Source: an uncultured bacterium (GTDB taxonomy: Bacteria; Bacillota_A; Clostridia; Oscillospirales; Oscillospiraceae). From it: a DNA stretch of 9,228 bases. The notes beneath the pieces were generated by a model. That model searched no databases. It was given only the letters and a program-made list of their open reading frames with translations, and was not told the origin of the DNA. The translations under genes and the position numbers were made by a program. Shown here piece by piece: positions 6,615-9,228 of the stretch (position 1 is its first letter; each line of letters opens with the position of its first letter). Location of the stretch: contig CAMEHJ010000028.1 of assembly GCA_945917385.1 (NCBI GenBank), positions 1 to 9,228 on the forward strand, in the 5' to 3' direction.

Positions 6615-7997
6615 ATGGAAAATACTCAGAATTACCGTATCGAGCACGACTCCATGGGCGAGATCCGCGTCCCCGCCGAGAAATTCTGGGGCGCGCAGAC
6701 CCAGCGCAGCTACCAAAATTTCAAGATAGGCACGGAGAAAATGCCCCTCCCCGTCATCCACGCTCTCGCCCTGATAAAGAAGGCGGCAGCCGCCGTGAAC
6801 GCGGAGCTTCTGCCGGAGCGTATGACACCGGAACGCTTAAAAGCCGTCACTTTTGCGGCAGATTCTATTATTTCCGGCACTTTGGACGACAATTTCCCGC
6901 TCGCCGTCTGGCAGACCGGCAGCGGCACCCAGACCAATATGAATGTGAACGAGGTCATTGCAAACTACGGCAACGCCTTTGCCGGTGAGAAGCTTCTGCA
7001 TCCGAACGACCATGTGAATATGTCCCAGTCCTCGAACGACGTGTTCCCCGCCGCGATGCACATTTCGGCGGTATTAGAGACAGAAAACAGCCTTATTCCC
7101 GCATTATGCTCACTTATTGACGCATTTAAGAAGCTTGAAGCGGAGAACGAAGGCATAATAAAAAGCGGCCGTACCCACCTTCAGGACGCGACTCCCATCC
7201 GTTTTTCGCAGGAGATAAGCGGCTGGCGCTCCTCTCTTGAAAAGGATTTGGAGATGATACGCTCCTCCCTCCGGCCGCTCCGCGCTCTCGCCCTCGGCGG
7301 AACCGCCGTCGGCACCGGGCTAAACGCCCCGAAAAGCTTTGATATCAAGGTCGCCGCCGTAATCTCCGAGCTTACCGGCACCGACTTTTACACCGCGGAA
7401 AACAAGTTTCACGCCCTCTCCTCCAAGGACGAGCTGGTGTTTGCCCACGGCGCGCTCAAGGCTCTCGCGGCAGACCTTATGAAAATCGCAAACGATATTC
7501 GCTGGCTCGCCGGCGGCCCGCGCTGCGGCCTCGGTGAAATCAGCATCCCGGAGAACGAACCCGGTTCCTCCATCATGCCGGGAAAGGTCAATCCCACCCA
7601 GTGCGAGGCTGTAACCATGGTCGCGGTGCAGGTTTTCGGGAACGACGCCGCTGTCTCGATGGCCGCGTCTCAGGGCAATTTCCAGCTCAATGTGTTTATG
7701 CCCGTAATAATTTACAACTATCTCCAGTCCGTGACCTTGCTTGCGGACGTGATGCGCTCGTTTGAAACCAACTGCGTGTGCGGCATACGCGCAAACCGCG
7801 AGCGGATGCAGCACTATGTCGATTCGTCCCTTATGCTCGTCACGGCGCTCAGTCCGCATATCGGCTATGAAAACGCCGCCGCAGTCGTGAAAAAAGCCCA
7901 CAAAGAAAACCTCACCCTCAGAGAGAGCTGCATCGCGCTCGGCTATCTCGACGGAGAAAAATTTGATGAACTGTTCCACCCGGAGCAGATGTGCTGA
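6615..7997 (+). CDS. fumC: Class II fumarate hydratase (fumarase C)
   Basis: This 460-residue, cofactor-free enzyme reversibly hydrates fumarate to malate in the cytoplasm and normally works as a homotetramer. Motifs in order are GEIRVPAEKFWGAQTQRS near the N terminus, SGTQTNMNVNEV, SSNDVFPAAMH and SGRTHLQDATP. The Thr187-His188 pair of the last motif has the same numbering as in E. coli FumC. The superfamily signature GSSIMPGKVNP (317-327) carries catalytic Ser319. ATG 6615 is chosen because the protein then starts like the family (MENTQNYRIEHDSMGEI). The longer in-frame opening from 6498 would run through the terminator and promoter. The ribosome-binding site (AAAAAGG, about 11 nt away) is modest. 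The malic enzyme follows after 14 bp, suggesting a fumarate-malate-pyruvate unit. Many Clostridia instead use iron-sulfur class I fumarases, so the oxygen-stable class is of mild interest. Argininosuccinate and adenylosuccinate lyases are relatives, but the motifs favour fumarase. Confidence 0.95.
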   Translation: MENTQNYRIEHDSMGEIRVPAEKFWGAQTQRSYQNFKIGTEKMPLPVIHALALIKKAAAAVNAELLPERMTPERLKAVTFAADSIISGTLDDNFPLAVWQTGSGTQTNMNVNEVIANYGNAFAGEKLLHPNDHVNMSQSSNDVFPAAMHISAVLETENSLIPALCSLIDAFKKLEAENEGIIKSGRTHLQDATPIRFSQEISGWRSSLEKDLEMIRSSLRPLRALALGGTAVGTGLNAPKSFDIKVAAVISELTGTDFYTAENKFHALSSKDELVFAHGALKALAADLMKIANDIRWLAGGPRCGLGEISIPENEPGSSIMPGKVNPTQCEAVTMVAVQVFGNDAAVSMAASQGNFQLNVFMPVIIYNYLQSVTLLADVMRSFETNCVCGIRANRERMQHYVDSSLMLVTALSPHIGYENAAAVVKKAHKENLTLRESCIALGYLDGEKFDELFHPEQMC

Positions 7998-8002
7998 AAG
8001 GA
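7997..8002 (+). promoter_or_regulatory. Ribosome-binding site that fixes the malic enzyme start
   Basis: AAAGGA begins on the last base of the fumC stop and lies 9 nt before ATG 8012. It favours this ATG over the upstream in-frame GTG at 7991, which would overlap fumC and has no such site. Confidence 0.7.
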
Positions 8003-8011
8003 ATCGGAAAC

Positions 8012-9184
8012 ATGGGAATATACGAAGAAGCGCTCGCAAAGCATGAGCAGTGGGGCGGCAAGATAGAGGTCGTCTCCAGAGTTGAGGTGAAGGACAGGGA
8101 GGCGCTGTCGCTTGCATACACGCCGGGCGTTGCGCAGCCCTGCCTTGAGATACAGAAGGATCCGGAGCTGTCGTGGACGCTCACGCGCCGGCATAACCTC
8201 GTCGCCGTTATCAGCGACGGCACCGCGGTGCTCGGTCTGGGCGACATCGGGGCGGACGCCGCCATGCCCGTCATGGAGGGCAAATGCGCGCTGTTCAAGG
8301 AGTTTGCCGACGTTGACGCCTTCCCCATCTGTCTTCGCACCAAGGACGTGGACGAGATCGTGCGCACGGTTTACCTGCTGTCCGGCTGCTTCGGCGGGGT
8401 AAATCTTGAGGATATCAGCGCCCCCCACTGCTTTGAGGTCGAGCGCAGGCTCAAGGAAATCTGCGACATCCCCATCTTCCACGATGACCAGCACGGCACG
8501 GCGATTGTCGTCGGCGCGGCGCTCATAAACGCGCTGAAGTTTGTCGGCAAGGACATGGCCAAGGTGCGCATCGTCATAAGCGGGGCAGGCTCCGCCGCCA
8601 TCGCCATTGCAAAGCACCTTATGAATCTCGGCGCGAAGCACCTTATCCTCACCGGCCGCCGCGGTATCCTCTGCCGCACGGACGAGCTTACGAATCCCGC
8701 CCACAGGGAGATAGCCGGCATGACCAACGAGGAGCTGAAAACCGGCACTTTGGCTGACGCGATGGTGGGTGCGGACGTGCTTATCGGCGTGAGCGCGCCC
8801 GGTATCGTCAGCGAGGAGATGGTGCGCTCCATGGCTCCCGGCGCAGTCGTTCTCCCGATGGCAAACCCCACGCCCGAAATCATGCCCGACCTTGCGAAAA
8901 AGGCAGGCGCCGCCGTTGTCGGCACCGGGCGCTCCGACTTCCCCAACCAGATAAACAACGTTCTCGCCTTCCCCGGCGTTTTCCGCGGCGCGCTCGACTG
9001 CCGCGCAAGATGCATCAACGAGGAGATGAAGCGCGCGGCGTCCTTCGCTCTCGCCTCCCTTATCTCCGAGGAAGAGCTGAGCGCGGAGTACATTATCGCG
9101 TCCCCCTTTGATAAGCGCGCGGCCACCGCAGTCGCGGAAGCCGTCAAAAAAGCCGCCCGTGAGACGGGCGCGGCACGGATCTGA
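8012..9184 (+). CDS. Malic enzyme, short bacterial form (oxaloacetate-decarboxylating)
   Basis: This 390-residue enzyme oxidatively decarboxylates malate to pyruvate and CO2 while reducing NAD or NADP. It is the short form without a phosphotransacetylase-like tail. Catalytic residues are visible: Tyr36 in [10 protein letters not shown], and Lys91 in [18 protein letters not shown]. The metal-binding set is Glu133-Asp134 in NLEDISAP and Asp158 in [11 protein letters not shown]. The Rossmann dinucleotide site is [10 protein letters not shown] (190-199). After the second strand the sequence is TGRRGI (214-219), where relatives usually have an acidic residue (D-x-K-G). This may bear on NAD versus NADP choice. 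The start is set by AAAGGA, 9 nt before the ATG. The gene lies 14 bp after fumC and likely shares its promoter, so the pair could convert fumarate to pyruvate. Malolactic enzymes are relatives, but the length and motifs fit malic enzyme. Cofactor preference cannot be settled here. Confidence 0.94.
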   Translation: MGIYEEALAKHEQWGGKIEVVSRVEVKDREALSLAYTPGVAQPCLEIQKDPELSWTLTRRHNLVAVISDGTAVLGLGDIGADAAMPVMEGKCALFKEFADVDAFPICLRTKDVDEIVRTVYLLSGCFGGVNLEDISAPHCFEVERRLKEICDIPIFHDDQHGTAIVVGAALINALKFVGKDMAKVRIVISGAGSAAIAIAKHLMNLGAKHLILTGRRGILCRTDELTNPAHREIAGMTNEELKTGTLADAMVGADVLIGVSAPGIVSEEMVRSMAPGAVVLPMANPTPEIMPDLAKKAGAAVVGTGRSDFPNQINNVLAFPGVFRGALDCRARCINEEMKRAASFALASLISEEELSAEYIIASPFDKRAATAVAEAVKKAARETGAARI

Positions 9185-9208
9185 TTTGCCGCACCGAGCG
9201 GTTCATCC

Positions 9209-9215
9209 GGAGGAA
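9209..9215 (+). promoter_or_regulatory. Ribosome-binding site of the next gene
   Basis: GGAGGAA lies 25 bp after the malic enzyme stop, with its GGAGG core 5 nt before ATG 9219. It is near-consensus and marks another gene in the same operon. Confidence 0.7.
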
Positions 9216-9218
9216 TAT

Positions 9219-9228
9219 ATGCTTTTTA
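9219..9228 (+). CDS. Start of a further gene, cut by the window edge
   Basis: Only ATG-CTT-TTT and one more base (Met-Leu-Phe) are visible. It is called because of the strong ribosome-binding site and the 34-bp gap from the malic enzyme gene, with no terminator between. It is probably co-transcribed with fumC and the malic enzyme gene. The product cannot be guessed. Confidence 0.6.

Noticed and set aside
7991..8011. GTG 7991 as the start of the malic enzyme
   Set aside because: It overlaps the end of fumC and has no ribosome-binding site at a suitable distance. AAAGGA at 7997-8002 fits ATG 8012.
9152..9174. GC-rich hairpin near the end of the malic enzyme gene (GCCCGT / ACGGGC, loop GAG)
   Set aside because: It is inside the coding sequence and has no T-run after it. 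A strong ribosome-binding site for another gene follows, so termination here is unlikely.

Overview
This is a GC-rich window with strongly C-biased third codon positions and all genes on the + strand. The Clostridia-type gene content, near-consensus Shine-Dalgarno sites and U-tract terminators suggest an anaerobic, probably gut-associated Firmicute (Oscillospiraceae-like). That placement is an inference from style, not a database match. No tRNA, rRNA, CRISPR array, insertion sequence or phage gene was seen.

Layout: (1) Positions 1-1116 hold the end of a polar amino-acid ABC transporter operon: the 3' part of a membrane permease gene, overlapped by its ATPase gene. (2) Positions 1117-1403 are a structured intergenic region. 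It holds a strong intrinsic terminator with a possible competing stem, a ribosome-binding site, and an apparent frameshifted stub of an ornithine carbamoyltransferase gene. It also holds a hairpin flanked by a 10-bp direct repeat. (3) Positions 1404-6483 encode both subunits of glutamine-dependent carbamoyl-phosphate synthase. The large subunit is fused in frame to a complete-length diaminopimelate epimerase (DapF) domain, giving a 1339-residue protein. (4) A terminator (6500-6536) is followed by a good sigma-A-type promoter (6546-6574). (5) Positions 6615-9184 encode class II fumarase and a short-form malic enzyme, 14 bp apart. A further gene begins at 9219 and runs off the window.

How the genes fit together: CarA supplies ammonia from glutamine and CarB makes carbamoyl phosphate for arginine and pyrimidine synthesis. 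The attached DapF domain would belong to lysine and peptidoglycan synthesis. Fumarase and malic enzyme together would take fumarate to malate and then to pyruvate plus CO2 and reduced nicotinamide cofactor. Fumarate is released by arginine and purine synthesis, so the two blocks may be linked metabolically, but they have separate transcription signals.

The most unusual features are the CarB-DapF fusion and the changes in its DapF active site. The usual first catalytic cysteine is alanine (residue 1133), with a new cysteine three positions later (1136), and a substrate-binding asparagine is aspartate (1073).
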